64,000 nt of DNA from Hymenolepis diminuta (Eukaryota > Platyhelminthes > Cestoda > Cyclophyllidea > Hymenolepididae), in contig CAADRB010000010.1 of the NCBI GenBank assembly GCA_900708905.1, positions 3,045,578-3,109,577 on the forward strand. Direction: 5' to 3'. Of this stretch, positions 28,501 to 39,503 are shown piece after piece. Position numbers and translations under genes: made by a program. Every line of letters begins with the position of its first letter. The stretch's first letter is position 1. Below the pieces are notes generated by a model. It had not been told where the DNA came from. It saw only the letters and a program-made list of their open reading frames with translations, and ran no database searches.

Positions 28501-30412
28501 AGTAATTAAACACAAATAATCTGCCAAAATACAGAAGTGCAAAAGTAAGCTACCTAATTAAAGGTAAAACGTTCACTAAAAACCTATTTCCGGTTAACAC
28601 ATTTGTGATTATGCGTCCCAAAAAATCTCCAGTCTGATTATTAATTAACACACACGCCGGATGTATAGAAATGGTCAACTTATTAAACAGAGCACATTCA
28701 CGGGTGAAAAAAACCGACCCAACTTCAAAATAAAATCGTCCGCCAGAGCAGGATGAATGTGGAGCAGGCGGATTAGTAGGAGGAGAGGGAAAAAAGCTCT
28801 GGCGTCCGCGACCAGACAGATACTACAACTACTATGATAGAGTTTTTTTGCATCCAAAATACATCTATTACTCGACAACCTTGACTCGCACCTCCACCAC
28901 CTCTCTACCCCTTACTGATCGGCTTGTCAATGTATAGTGATTGCGACTAGCAAAGGGAGCGAAGTGAACAAACGAGTTACACGAGCGCAAAAGGAGTCTA
29001 GATTTGCGCGCAAAAGAGCTCAACATAGCTCGGTGTCAGAGTAAGGGGAAGGGAGGGGGGAGGAAGTAAGGGAGGGCTTTCAAGCAAGAGGAGGGAACGC
29101 GACACGAGCGGTGAAAAAAGCTGGCTTCAAAAGAAATATACGCTCTTGCTTCATCCGTTCGGCCTTTCTAACTCTGTGTCTGCTTCCTGTCTCATGCTCA
29201 ACCCAACACCCTCACCCCGATTTTTCGCGCCTTTCCTTCTCCCTCTTAAGGGATCTAAAGGACTACGCCGACACTGACTATATTATAACATATTTGAGTA
29301 GAGATTTTACCTCGAATTTCTTGTCAAGTTTGTGGAGTACACTAGTAAAAAAGCTGTTCGATATCGAAGTATTCGAATCGTGTTAAAGTTATTAAAGTAA
29401 ACTTATTATGAAGATGCAAATTAGTTTAAGAAACTACCAAAGTCTACTGGAATCCATTCAGCATAAAAATTTACATTTAAAATTGAATGCAAAAGTACAA
29501 ATTTATTAATTTTTAAGTACAAATGAACGGAAAGTTTAATCTCTTTGAAGCTGACGTGTAATTCTCTCAATGAGGGTGTTTATTTGAGATTCATGATCCA
29601 AAATATGGTTCCTTTCAATTAAGACAGTACATCTGAAAACTGTACTCATTCAACTACTCCCATACGTATTCATAGGTGGTTTCAGAATTATACTAAACTT
29701 GGGAGTCCGAATAAGAGTCTTTATGCTTAAAATATAGATGTACAGAACGGTTATGAATCCAGAGTTTAAAAATATGCTGCAATGCAGTAGAACTCTCAAA
29801 AACCTCAATACGGAAGACAGTAAAAACACAATTTGATGGTTGCAATACGTTGAATATCCGCTAAATTAATAAAATTTACTTCGACTGCATTTAATTAAAA
29901 AAATTCTGAAACGATTTAAGTGATTATTTCATCCTAAAATCTTAAAGTTTTAAGATCAGCTGATATGTAAAAGCTTATATCTTTAGAGATTCACATTAAA
30001 CTGAAACATTTACCGGTAGAATTAGCGTATACTTTTTATCTATATCTCTATTCGGTGATATAGAAGCAGTCCACACAGTGACTCCAGATTTGTCCGACGT
30101 TACTCGCAGACTGTGACAGAAATGGCTGAGCAATCTCGAGTCCACTTCAGCCTCAATCCAAGGAGCAATTAGGAGTTGATCGCCCAAAGCGAGACGGTAA
30201 GTCTGAGTACTGAGTCCGTAATGACAAAGGAGGTATGCAACAAGTCCAGTTGTCCCACCAACACAGATGGAGGATAGAAAGATGTGGACGCATCGTGGAA
30301 GTTGTCGACGATAAACTGCAATCACGGTGAAAATGGAGAGACCGAGAAGGGCTATTCCGCTTGTGATTGAAAAGACTAGTGGCAAGACAACCGAGCTCTT
30401 TTCTCCTTCCAT
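18879..30412 (-). CDS. three-pass membrane protein, two exons, function unknown
   Basis: Exon 1 runs 30,412-30,014 (133 codons from ATG) and ends CCG|gtaaat. Exon 2 runs 19,553-18,879 (224 codons plus stop) after acceptor ttattctag. Both junctions are phase 0, giving 357 residues. Predicted segments: membrane helix 1 at about residues 8-34, a short basic loop (RRQLPR), helix 2 at about 42-66, a soluble region of about 220 residues, helix 3 at about 286-310, then a basic 47-residue tail with a Gly/Ser-rich patch. By the positive-inside rule the large region faces the lumen or outside. It has paired cysteines (CDPVVCD, ETCC) and alternating hydrophobic residues suggesting a beta-rich fold. I recognise no family. 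Exon 2 starts exactly at an ATG, so two separate genes cannot be excluded. Confidence 0.65.
20952..20977. repeat. (AT)n microsatellite
   Basis: Thirteen uninterrupted AT units inside the long intron. Confidence 0.9.
21620..22340. promoter_or_regulatory. CpG-rich intronic island
   Basis: This is among the most GC- and CpG-rich blocks of the window, with words such as ACGCGCGGATGGCACGCACG, CGCGCG and CCGCCCC in an otherwise AT-rich intron. An alternative promoter, enhancer or non-coding exon is plausible. No coding series is visible on either strand. Confidence 0.3.
25104..25123. repeat. (ATT)n microsatellite
   Basis: A short uninterrupted ATT run inside the long intron. Confidence 0.8.
27512..27715 (+). 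CDS. possible small single-pass membrane protein (67 aa)
   Basis: The ORF starts at an ATG in context ctccATGg and stops at TAG after 67 codons, with no intron. Residues 1-31 are basic and free of acidic residues, with several hydroxylated positions (TTTR, KRSKKK), like a mitochondrial presequence or basic cytosolic segment. Residues 32-52 form one hydrophobic helix (AMQSLFLFYCVTGCAVLYTY), followed by a polar tail KFSTAQRNEVKYSYK. An ATTAAA hexamer follows about 10 bases after the stop. The helix-YKF-x-x-A-QR pattern faintly recalls cytochrome c oxidase subunit 6C, but this is not an identification. It lies antisense inside the intron of the membrane-protein gene. It could also be a retrocopy or chance. 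Confidence 0.42.
   Translation: MVVLTTTRALLSSVNLKKLNVGYNKRSKKKLAMQSLFLFYCVTGCAVLYTYYKFSTAQRNEVKYSYK
28036..28110 (+). repeat. tRNA-like SINE candidate, copy 1
   Basis: GCCGGTGGTACAGAGG fits the start and A box of a tRNA-derived promoter (TGGTACAGAGG). A degraded B-box-like TGATCGATACA follows some 60 bases on. A cloverleaf does not close, so this is not a functional tRNA. A related segment in the same orientation lies at 44,645. Confidence 0.35.
28650..29290. promoter_or_regulatory. GA-rich, CpG-containing island
   Basis: The block is purine-rich (GGGAAGGGAGGGGGGAGG) with GCGC words and lies about 0.7-1.8 kb inside the first intron of the minus-strand membrane-protein gene. That is a usual place for an intronic enhancer or a second promoter. 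No other support. Confidence 0.27.
30014..30412 (-). CDS. membrane protein, exon 1 (first two helices)
   Basis: The exon starts at ATG (MEGEKSSVVLPLVF) and encodes two hydrophobic segments separated by RRQLPRC. It then encodes the beginning of the soluble region with a WTASISPNRDIDKKYTLILP end. It closes in phase 0 on donor gtaaat. I see no in-frame ATG upstream in the AT-rich sequence before it. Confidence 0.65.
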
Positions 30413-31119
30413 TGTACTACACTACTAATCAAAGGTAGCACGTCACGAACGACTGAAATATTATTAAAATATTTTAATAAAATTTAATTTTACTCCTTTA
30501 TGTTCAATAAGGCCTCGTGATTATTAAATTATTTTGAATAGTCTCTTATCAACAGGACATTGAAAGTTAATAACAGTATTGGAAACTATTAATATTTTAT
30601 AATAAAATGGTTGAAAATAGGAATTAAGTTTGATTTTAATATTAGTTGATTTTTATTATCACTAACATCTGTGTATTTAACAATGTAAAGTAATTTGAAA
30701 ATAAATATATAATTATCTATAATAATTATCAGTGAAAACGATTTATTTAGAAGCGATAATCCATTTGGAATTGTTTTAAATATTTAATCCATATTCAAAA
30801 TTAGGTTATTTTGTCAATTTGTAATTTATTTCTCTTCCTTTTTATAGTAATTAAATTGAAAACATAAATGTTGATGACACAGAATAAGCGGTTTAATTGC
30901 TTTCCATGTTGTCAATTTATGAATATTGACAATAAAATACAACACAATTGTGTATCTGACAAACGTACATATATATGAGACCTAGTTTTAGGACAAATTT
31001 TGTATTCATGGCAAAAGTGGTCGTAGCTCAATCAAAATCATAGGTATCTTCCTAGAGATATTTCTTCAGAAATGATGTACCGCATCCAAACAAGGAAAGC
31101 TGTCTAGCCGATATCGATT

Positions 31120-31540
31120 TCTCATCAAAGTGCGGTCTCTTCTCATTTATCATCTATCCCCTCACCTCTCATACCAAAGAAGATTCTTGGAGTGTGCGCG
31201 TCTGTGTGTCTTCAGACACGCGAATTCTCATCATCATTACCGGGTGTCTGTCTATTTCCCCTCATCTAAGTGGGAAAAGGGCTCCGCGGCCGGACATCAC
31301 AGAGACAGAGAGATGTCTACTAGGTCCGCGTGTACTTGAATAAAGTCGGAATAACGTAACACTAAACTATTCCTTTGGTCTCTTCTGTGCCCTTCCGCTA
31401 ATGATAGTTCCGTGTATGTATATTTGTATTTAGGCGGAAGAGGGAAGTGGCGTCATCATCTCACTGTGTTGTCTGTATCTCTCGCTCTCTCAGAATGCCG
31501 TCACCTTAGCGACAGTGCCTTTGCTATAATAGTAGCAGCA
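31120..31540 (-). promoter_or_regulatory. CpG/CT-rich island upstream of membrane-protein gene
   Basis: A composition island with GCGCG, CCGCGG and pyrimidine tracts lies 0.7-1.1 kb upstream of the minus-strand ATG at 30,412. Position and composition fit a promoter or 5' non-coding exon. No TATA box or initiator is assigned. Confidence 0.3.
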
Positions 31541-34500
31541 GTCATTGAAAAATGACTAGATCTTTATGTATCACGGTTGGTGTTGACACTTATTTTACTC
31601 TAGTTTTATGTCGGGTTACTAAACTGGGATAATTTAGTTTAAGGAATGTTAATAATTATTTAATACGTCTTAGGAGAAAGCTTCAATTTACTGTTTACTG
31701 GCGCAAGCAGATAACAAATTATGGCGGGAGATTTCTCCTAATTTAGATATTTAACTCCATTGTTTAATACCGAAGGTCCTAATTTATTCCACTTAACGGC
31801 TCTTTGATTGTCAAGAAGAGACACTACCATTCAAACTTTTAAACTCAGACCATTCACGATTTTCACTATTTCATGACTTTGAGCAAATGCGAACTGCTTT
31901 ATGAAATACACAACTAAGAATGTAAAAAGAAATGCAACGTTTTTTTGGTGAAAACGAATATCCAGTACAATGGCTTTTATTAAATAGCTTTCGAAAATGA
32001 ACTCAAATCGACCAAATGTTCTCAAATTCTTAAAATCTCAAGAGTAAGTCTGGAAATTTTGTTTCTCTCTACTCTCAGTAAATGCAACATCGATATCTCT
32101 GTATTTCTCTGACCAACAGTAATGGTATTAACGGAATGGACTAAATGAATCCAAACGAATGTCTGTATTCTTATTTCTCAGTCAGAAAATTCATAGGGCA
32201 TTTCAATCAATGAGTGTTTTAAGCCTGATTCCTATAATTCTGTTGGACTTCGCTAACATATTTTAATTTTTCTTTGAACATCCTTTGTAATTACTATAAT
32301 ACAGATAAATATATCATCTTGAAATTGTACGTATTGTATATTTTTGTAATTAAATACATCACTCAAATTGAGAAAGTTGTAGAAAGATCTTATCCTAATT
32401 TTGAGGCTAGCTGAAGAAAATGGTTTTCGACACGCACAGTAGACATAGAATTAAAATCCCGAATTATCTGTGATGCTATGCCTCTCTAGACCAATTTTAC
32501 CGCTACAAGCGGTCATGCCAATACGGGAAATGCGACGAACCTCAGACCTCGGAAATTACAGACGTGCAGGTTGGCCACAATGTTACCAGCAAGGTTATAT
32601 TTGAATGTAGCATTGCGTAGGACTATAAATAAACTTCGAAATTTCCGAACAATATCATTTTTTTGCTTTAAGTGCTTGCAATCGATTTTCCAAGAGGACA
32701 TGATAATTTTGCGAAGTTTCCGAACTTACAATTTTCAAAATAATCTATTTTTCTTAATATAATTTATTTAATTCACTCTTCAATTTTAACTTATTAATAT
32801 GTTTGGTTAGTTTCAAACAAAGTGAAACATTTTGGAATATTTGAACAATCTGTTTAGATTTGCGCTGTTGCAAATACGTCACCTCTTATTGGGCACCAAC
32901 TAAAGTGGCGCGAAAATATAAATACTACTTTGTAAAATTAAGTAAATCAATGAAGCGCACTAATTTGCGGTAGGGAAAATCCTGAGGTCGATTTACGAAA
33001 TAATATTATTTTAAAAACAGACCTTTAATATTGTAATTATAACTAAGTGGACTTTGATTTCACTGCCTTCTTGAATTATAAAAAAATTTTTCAGATGTGG
33101 AAGTTATTTACGTATGAACGAAAACAAAATGAGAAATTTAAACGATTTATCTTATAAGTCAAAGTAAAGAACGGATCAATAAAAAGGTACCATTTTTTTC
33201 AGTTTGGAAAATAACACTGAAAGAAATATATAAGCTAGGAAATAGCAGAATATGACAAATTGGAAACAGTGTAGATGCAATGAATGATTTAATTTGGTAA
33301 GTTTCACGTTTAATATAATAACAATCAGATCAACCAAATCCAAACCAAATTAGTGTAATATTGAAAATTATGAATTTTAACTTCACTTAAGATTACTTGC
33401 CAATACTCAAAAAATGCATCCCACCATTGGACCAAAGTGAGGTTAAGAATTTGTAAAATCGGTAAGCACAAATAGGTTTATCCACCGAAGAACCTGTCAG
33501 AGATAAGTTTACTTGAGACATCTAATCTCGTATCAACCAGCTATTCCTTAGGGTAGAAAATTTACGATTCAAATCAGAAATCTAACATTGAAACCTGAAT
33601 CTTAGACATTAGAATTTTGAGTCCTGCTGCAATAATTTCAAAATATCTTGGAAAAATTGATATCTTGTTAAATACAGTATTCAGATGAGACTAATTTCGT
33701 TTCTTGAACTTTCTTTTATAATTTTATCCCCTGCCCATTTCATTATCAAACTGAGAACCATCCAATTCTTGGTGTTTAGGTGAGTTTTCTTGGTTAATAG
33801 CTTCAAGAAACATTTACTTCAATATGAAATAACACTTAATTAATTAAGATGCAAATAGTTGTTTCTCCTCCACTACGCACATAATTGAATCATTGAATTT
33901 CGTTTCTAAGTTCAGAAAATTAAACAAAGCCCGTTTGTATTTGTTCAGAGTGATTTAAAAAATAATCAGATTATACTTATTTGCAGATGAGTTACAAATA
34001 TACAAGAAAAAATGGCAGACTTACTCGGAACTGTGATTGTGCTCTAGTGAATGCTTAGCCGAGGGTTGAACTGTTCTCTCTACCTTCATGGATAGGCCAA
34101 TCCTCATGACTTAATTAGCATGCATATGTACATGCGTTCTTATTTGTTATGACTATTTTAAAGAGAACGCGAGAGAATATGCAAATATGACTCCTACGGA
34201 AAGATCGGAAATGAAATAAATCGCTACATGTGCGGCATTATGGTTATTTTGATGATCGGAACACCAAAAGAGCTCATCCCTTGAGTATTCTCTTGGAATA
34301 GGTGGGTATTTTTTAATTAGTTGTAGTCATTATTGGTAATAAACAACGTTTCAATTGAAAAGCTTAATTAGCAGTTAGTTTACTTAAAATGTCAAAAATA
34401 TTTGCCCGGTCTATTTGATTAAAATACTTGACAGGAAGATGTTTAATCTAAATACTACTAATATTAAAAAAACTGAAAAGAAAATATTTCTCTAGAGCTC

Positions 34501-35009
34501 AAGACAAAATCGATATCATTGTAGTGGCTACTGTTGTCTTAGTTCGTTTATCGATTTAGCCTTATTTTCTCCCACCTTCACTTCATTTTACTTATGACTC
34601 ATTCTAAGATCTATTATTTATTTACCGATTTTGTACGCTATTGTACGTGGTCATTTAGATATTTGCTCTCCGTATTAGACACCATACTGCGGTCTTCTTT
34701 CTCTTCCCTCCGAAAATGAACATTCCGTACTCATCTTCATCTCCTTCCGCCCTGGTGATAGTGGAGTTTGTGAAGCTGAGGATGCCACTGCCATATTTAA
34801 TTTTCTCTTATCTACTTTATTCACTTCTAAGCTAGAATTCAACTTGAACCAACTGGTTGTCTTTGAGGCCTTGAAGTCGAGACGTTTTAATTTTAAAATT
34901 TACTTGATTTTTCATTTACCTTTCTTCATTAAATTCATCTTTTATTCAATTCAGAATCATATATTCACGAAAATTGTCATAACATTTTCCAAACATTTCA
35001 TAGTGCGAG

Positions 35010-35185
35010 TCAGCCGAACTTTACGTTTCGACATTTGAGACTCCCCTGTCTTCAAGACACGTGTAATCAAGATGACCTGAATTCCACCAGTACAGGATAT
35101 TGGATGCTGCCAACCCACTGAATCGGTTTGATAATTTATCGACTACCGTGCAATCAGCGAGATCATGCTAGCTTGTCGTCTGTGT
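35010..35185 (+). repeat. dispersed repeat, copy 2 (partner at 15.6 kb)
   Basis: It begins AGTCAGCCGAACTTTAC and shares TTCGACATTTGAGACTCCCC with 15,597-15,740. Similarity continues loosely through a GAATCGGTTTGAT / GAATTGATTTGAT block. Same orientation, no coding content. Confidence 0.4.
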
Positions 35186-37337
35186 TCATCTTATTACTAC
35201 GCTAGTTAGCTACATTTTTGGGGTAGTTGTAAATGCTATAGGATAAAAATACTTTTGATGCTGGTTTTAATGAACGACTTATTGAGTTAATTTGTATTTC
35301 TGTGAACAAAAATTTTTAGAAACCAAACCAAAACATAAATATAAAAGATTGCTGGTGACGTCCCTTTCACAGGAATAAGTAGGAACGGTCAAACCCCCAT
35401 ACAGAGGCCACTTAACTAACAGCCCACATTCTGACTTCTGAATCTTATGCCAACCCGGTGTCGTTTATTGAATTCATACTAAGCTCAAATTTAAAAAAGG
35501 TGACAAACGCTATATCGAATAAAGCTTTTCATAAAATATTACAGCAAATACTAAAACATTAAATCTTTCTCTTACTTTTTTATCTAAAAGTAGTGTTCTG
35601 CATTTCTAATCTATTTGTCACATTTTTTGCATTCCTTTCTAAGATGCTTAGACTCAGACAAAAAATAACAAGATTGCCAGAGACAATCAAAGAAACATTA
35701 TAAATTACCCCATGAGGTGGGGGATGAACAGACGCGGATATAATCGAGCAGGAAATCAAAAGTTGCTCCCAGACACAGACAACACTCTCTCGGAGAAAGT
35801 GAATTAAAAAAGCAGATAACTTGGAGTAGCAAAAAAAGCAAATACGGACACACACTATGATTGTCATAAGCCCCACCCAAAGGCACTGTCTTTGAAGAGA
35901 AAAAATTCACGTATAATAAGCGGCACTGTAATATCCGGGACTTTGGCTGAAAAGTCAGACACACTGGTTGATAAAAGATGCAGTGCTGAAAAAACCGCCA
36001 GAGTGAAAGGCGACGCTGAGGCATCGGTGATAAAAGGAGAGCATAGAGGCAGGGTTTGAACAGTGAAGTTTGATTAGATTTTTGATATTTGTAAGTTTAA
36101 CGATTTAAAATAACTTTCTTATCTACACCATCCGATTAGCTTATCGATTTTCATCCAGTTTCTTGTCTTCTTTATGCATTCGTGTGTATGACTCATCCCC
36201 CGACTTTTAAGCAGTTTATCGATTTTCAACTTTAACACTAGCGTTTAATTCTCTACTTAGACATAACTGCGGCTTATTGGCTTTAAGCTCACTGGCTCCT
36301 CTCCTCTCACAAATAATAAAATATATTCTGTTACTGACTTTGTCTCATTCCGGTCTTATAGTAGTTGAGTTCGAGGAGTTGGGAAGGGTGCTAGGTTAAT
36401 AGTTTTCTCCAACTCACATTGACATCCCTCTTAGCTGATGTTTCTCTTGTTATAAATTTATGCAGAAATAGGTACTTCTAGACTATTTTTTGGAAAACGA
36501 AATTATGAGAAGACATGTTTCACTTAAGATTAAGTAAAACAGGTTGCTTATTCGGCTTTGGAGAGAAAAAATGATTTGAAATGGTAAGATCAATCATCCT
36601 ATGTCAAAAATCGGTCAGTTAGATATACTGAATAAAAATTAATTCAGTAATCCAAGGGACGAACCATGAGAATCTTTAAGGTAAATGTTTAAAATCTGGA
36701 TCTAAAAATCAAATGAAGAATGAATTCATTAATACTTTATCTCCCTTCTGTAACATATTGAAAACCTCAGAAGACCCCAGGGAGAATGCGTCTTTACTCA
36801 ATCACATAATATTATATCTTGTAATTTATAACTGATTTGATAGACAAACTAGATGCACTTGACTAGACACAGTGGAGGTCACTCATACTCATGCCGACAC
36901 TGAGAGCCAAAATACGGCACTCTCTACTCTATTTCTTATTGAACTTTACTGTTACTCAATTTCCGTTGCTATCGCGCAGTGAAAAACTTAAAACTTTTTT
37001 ATCATGCGGCGGGTTATAACAGTAAACCGACTGTGAAATTTTCCTTATTAAACATTTACGTAGGACCGTAAGAAGGACTTTTCTAAAGGAGATAGTAGTC
37101 CTTCCCAAAGATATGTTTTTTGTTAAACTTCCCTGGTATTATTAAGGTACGTCAAAAAGAGGGTAGAAAGGTCAACGATAAAAATAGCTTCAATAAGATT
37201 AAGGCGTTTCTATTCCACTGCTCTTATACTAATAAAATATTTAACTAACAATAAAAAATTCAAACAACCTTTTTCGTCTCTTTGAAAATGCGATTATATG
37301 AGGAGACAAAGAAGGAGGAGGAAGATGGAAAATTTGT

Positions 37338-37382
37338 GAGGGAGGTAGGGAGGGATGGAGAGAGGGAGGGAGGGAGGGAGAG
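37338..37382. repeat. GGGA/GGGAGG-rich low-complexity run
   Basis: Tandem, imperfect GGGA units on the plus strand, about 2.1 kb upstream of the first CKAP5 exon found. G-runs spaced this closely could form a G-quadruplex. Confidence 0.7.
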
Positions 37383-39503
37383 GTGTAATAATTACGTTGT
37401 GTTAGTGTGTACCAACTGAATTATCTTATCAAAAGAGGTGGACAGTGTAGATAAACACAGGCTCTCTTACTCTTTCCCTAGGGATAATTCGCTTCAAAAG
37501 AAGTTTTCGGCAACGCGGTGTTAGATTAGTAAACATGAAAAATATGTGCGCACTTTTTGCCTATTAATTATTTGTTCCCAATTTATAATATAAATTTTTT
37601 AAGAACACAATCACATTAGTTAAAACTAATGAATTATATATAAGTTAAAATAAAACTTCTTAATATACTCTCAATTTATATTAACTAGTAGGCGACAATG
37701 GGATTAGCAGCAAAGACAAAATTGGAACTAGTGCATTTATAGATGCTCAATTGTTTCTCTCCTTAACTTATTAGTTTAAGAAATGTATGATATAATACAA
37801 ACGCTTACAAATTTATGTACATTGAAATTTATATCCGACATTTTATTTATATTCGGTTAATTGAACAATTCTGACCGCTACATACACGAGAACGACCAAT
37901 CTCTCAACTCAACTTCTGAACAAGTTACGTTGTTTTTCTCTTGTTCTTCTTTTAAGACAAGAGTAAAAAGGAAACAATATTAAATACGTAAGTATTAGTT
38001 CAGAAAATTGTTCAGGATTAAGGTGTCATAGAGATGAAATACACTGAACAATATCCAATAGCTCCATCTTGTTTGGTCTCTGTGAAGTAGTCTTTGTCGC
38101 ATTCCCATAGACGAGGTAACAAATAGTACTATCCAATTTACCCTGTTTTCAAATTAACGTTAATATGGTTAACTGACACGACAAATCCTTGATCTACCGA
38201 CTATAATAAACAAGATTGAGAGATAAGATATGTCTGTGATGCTTTTTTTTCAAAATGCTTAAAATTTATCAAAATAATTACATTCAATGTAAATACAAAA
38301 ACCATTTCTGAATATTTGATTATTATTTAATTATTTTTCATCCATTCTAGCGTTTGAATCTATCTAGATACAGATAAAACCATTGTAGATGCTGAGATTG
38401 TATGCAGAGGATATTGCGGGAAAACAATTTTAATAAACTCTGAGAATTTTTCCCAAGCAAAATCAAATTGACAATCTTATTGTAAACCATTTTAGAGTAA
38501 AGTCGACTATTACGATAATTCCATATTTCTTTGGAGTTCGGAGAATTGCGACAATAATGCATTTGAATTTTTGGTCATACTCTTAGTTATAAGATGCTTT
38601 ATTGGTAGAATTTACAGAATTTGCTACATCGCGCATATTCTATGAAAACCAAAATGGTGGAAAGAAAGAAAAGGTAAGGCAATTTTTTTTATTTGTAGCG
38701 GACACGAAGTGAAAAGTAACTAATTAATGCAAGATAGATTGAAAATTTAGAAGAATAGGAGTAAGTTTGGTTGAAATAAAACGAGTCATGAATAAATGTA
38801 ATGAAACTTAATGTTCTATTTGATTAACATAAAAAATTCAGCAACAATCGAAGCTTCCGAAATTGGGGGAAGATGCGAAACCAGGATATAAGCATTTATA
38901 ATGATAACAGTCACATCACAGCCGAAATGTTGGTTAGTTCATAAATAATGATTGATTTTCACGTCCACACAAATTTAACCGAAGTCCCATTAAATCATTT
39001 TTTCAAAATTTCATTTCAGAAGGCTTCAGTTCATAAAAACTACTTTTCCACGTGGGAAACTGGAACCTTATACATAAAATTAAACACGATAGTGATAAAC
39101 ACATCATGAATTTAATCATTGGTAGGTTAGGTTGGTCAGCACACTACTATGAATTAAGGTTAATAGTTTATTCTATATCAAGAGAAAAGGTTTGAATATT
39201 TAATTATCAAATATTACATTTATTAAATTCAACATGTCGAAAGACTGACAACAACTTAAAATTTTGTACTAACGTATAACAGTATAATTTTTGTTTCTTA
39301 CAGTAACGGGACTTACGTTAAGGTATTTGCGGTAAATTCGAGGTACTCTGATATAAGATCTACCTTGTGTCTTACACTGATAGGTTTTGACTTTCGTGAG
39401 TTTAGAGTTTATTTAGAATCTTTGAGATTTTTTTGAATTGCCTGTTAATGAGTACAAGTTTTGGACATTTTGCAAAAAATATTATGTTGTATTTAGATTA
39501 ACC

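Larger units (their letters stand above)
19554..30013 (-). other. 10.5-kb intron of the membrane-protein gene
   Basis: The intron runs from donor gtaaat to acceptor ttctag. It contains two CpG-rich islands (21,620-22,340 and 28,650-29,290), an AT microsatellite, an ATT run, a tRNA-like repeat at 28,036 and a small plus-strand ORF at 27,512. Nothing else in it looks coding. It is far longer than most introns of the neighbouring CKAP5 gene. Confidence 0.5.
30413..39496. other. intergenic stretch before the CKAP5 homologue
   Basis: No gene is recognised over 9 kb. I looked for TOG-domain exons that would extend the CKAP5 homologue upstream and found none. Contents: a CpG/CT-rich island at 31,120-31,540 (a candidate promoter for the minus-strand membrane gene, about 0.7 kb from its ATG), a dispersed repeat at 35,010 and a GGGA-rich run at 37,338. 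Two overlapping minus-strand frames at 35,580-36,024 are open but show no known motif. Confidence 0.45.

Noticed and set aside
29111..29386. 91-codon plus-strand frame with a signal-peptide-like start
   Set aside because: It begins at GTG, not ATG, lies in a low-complexity island and has no splice partners.
38910..38930. TCACAGCC seed like the miR-2 family
   Set aside because: The bases after the seed do not match the family and no hairpin arm is seen.
39303..39330. Possible small exon after ttgtttcttacag, upstream of CKAP5
   Set aside because: It leaves in phase 0, while the acceptor at 39,497 needs an incoming phase of 2 to keep the frame, and no similarity supports it.
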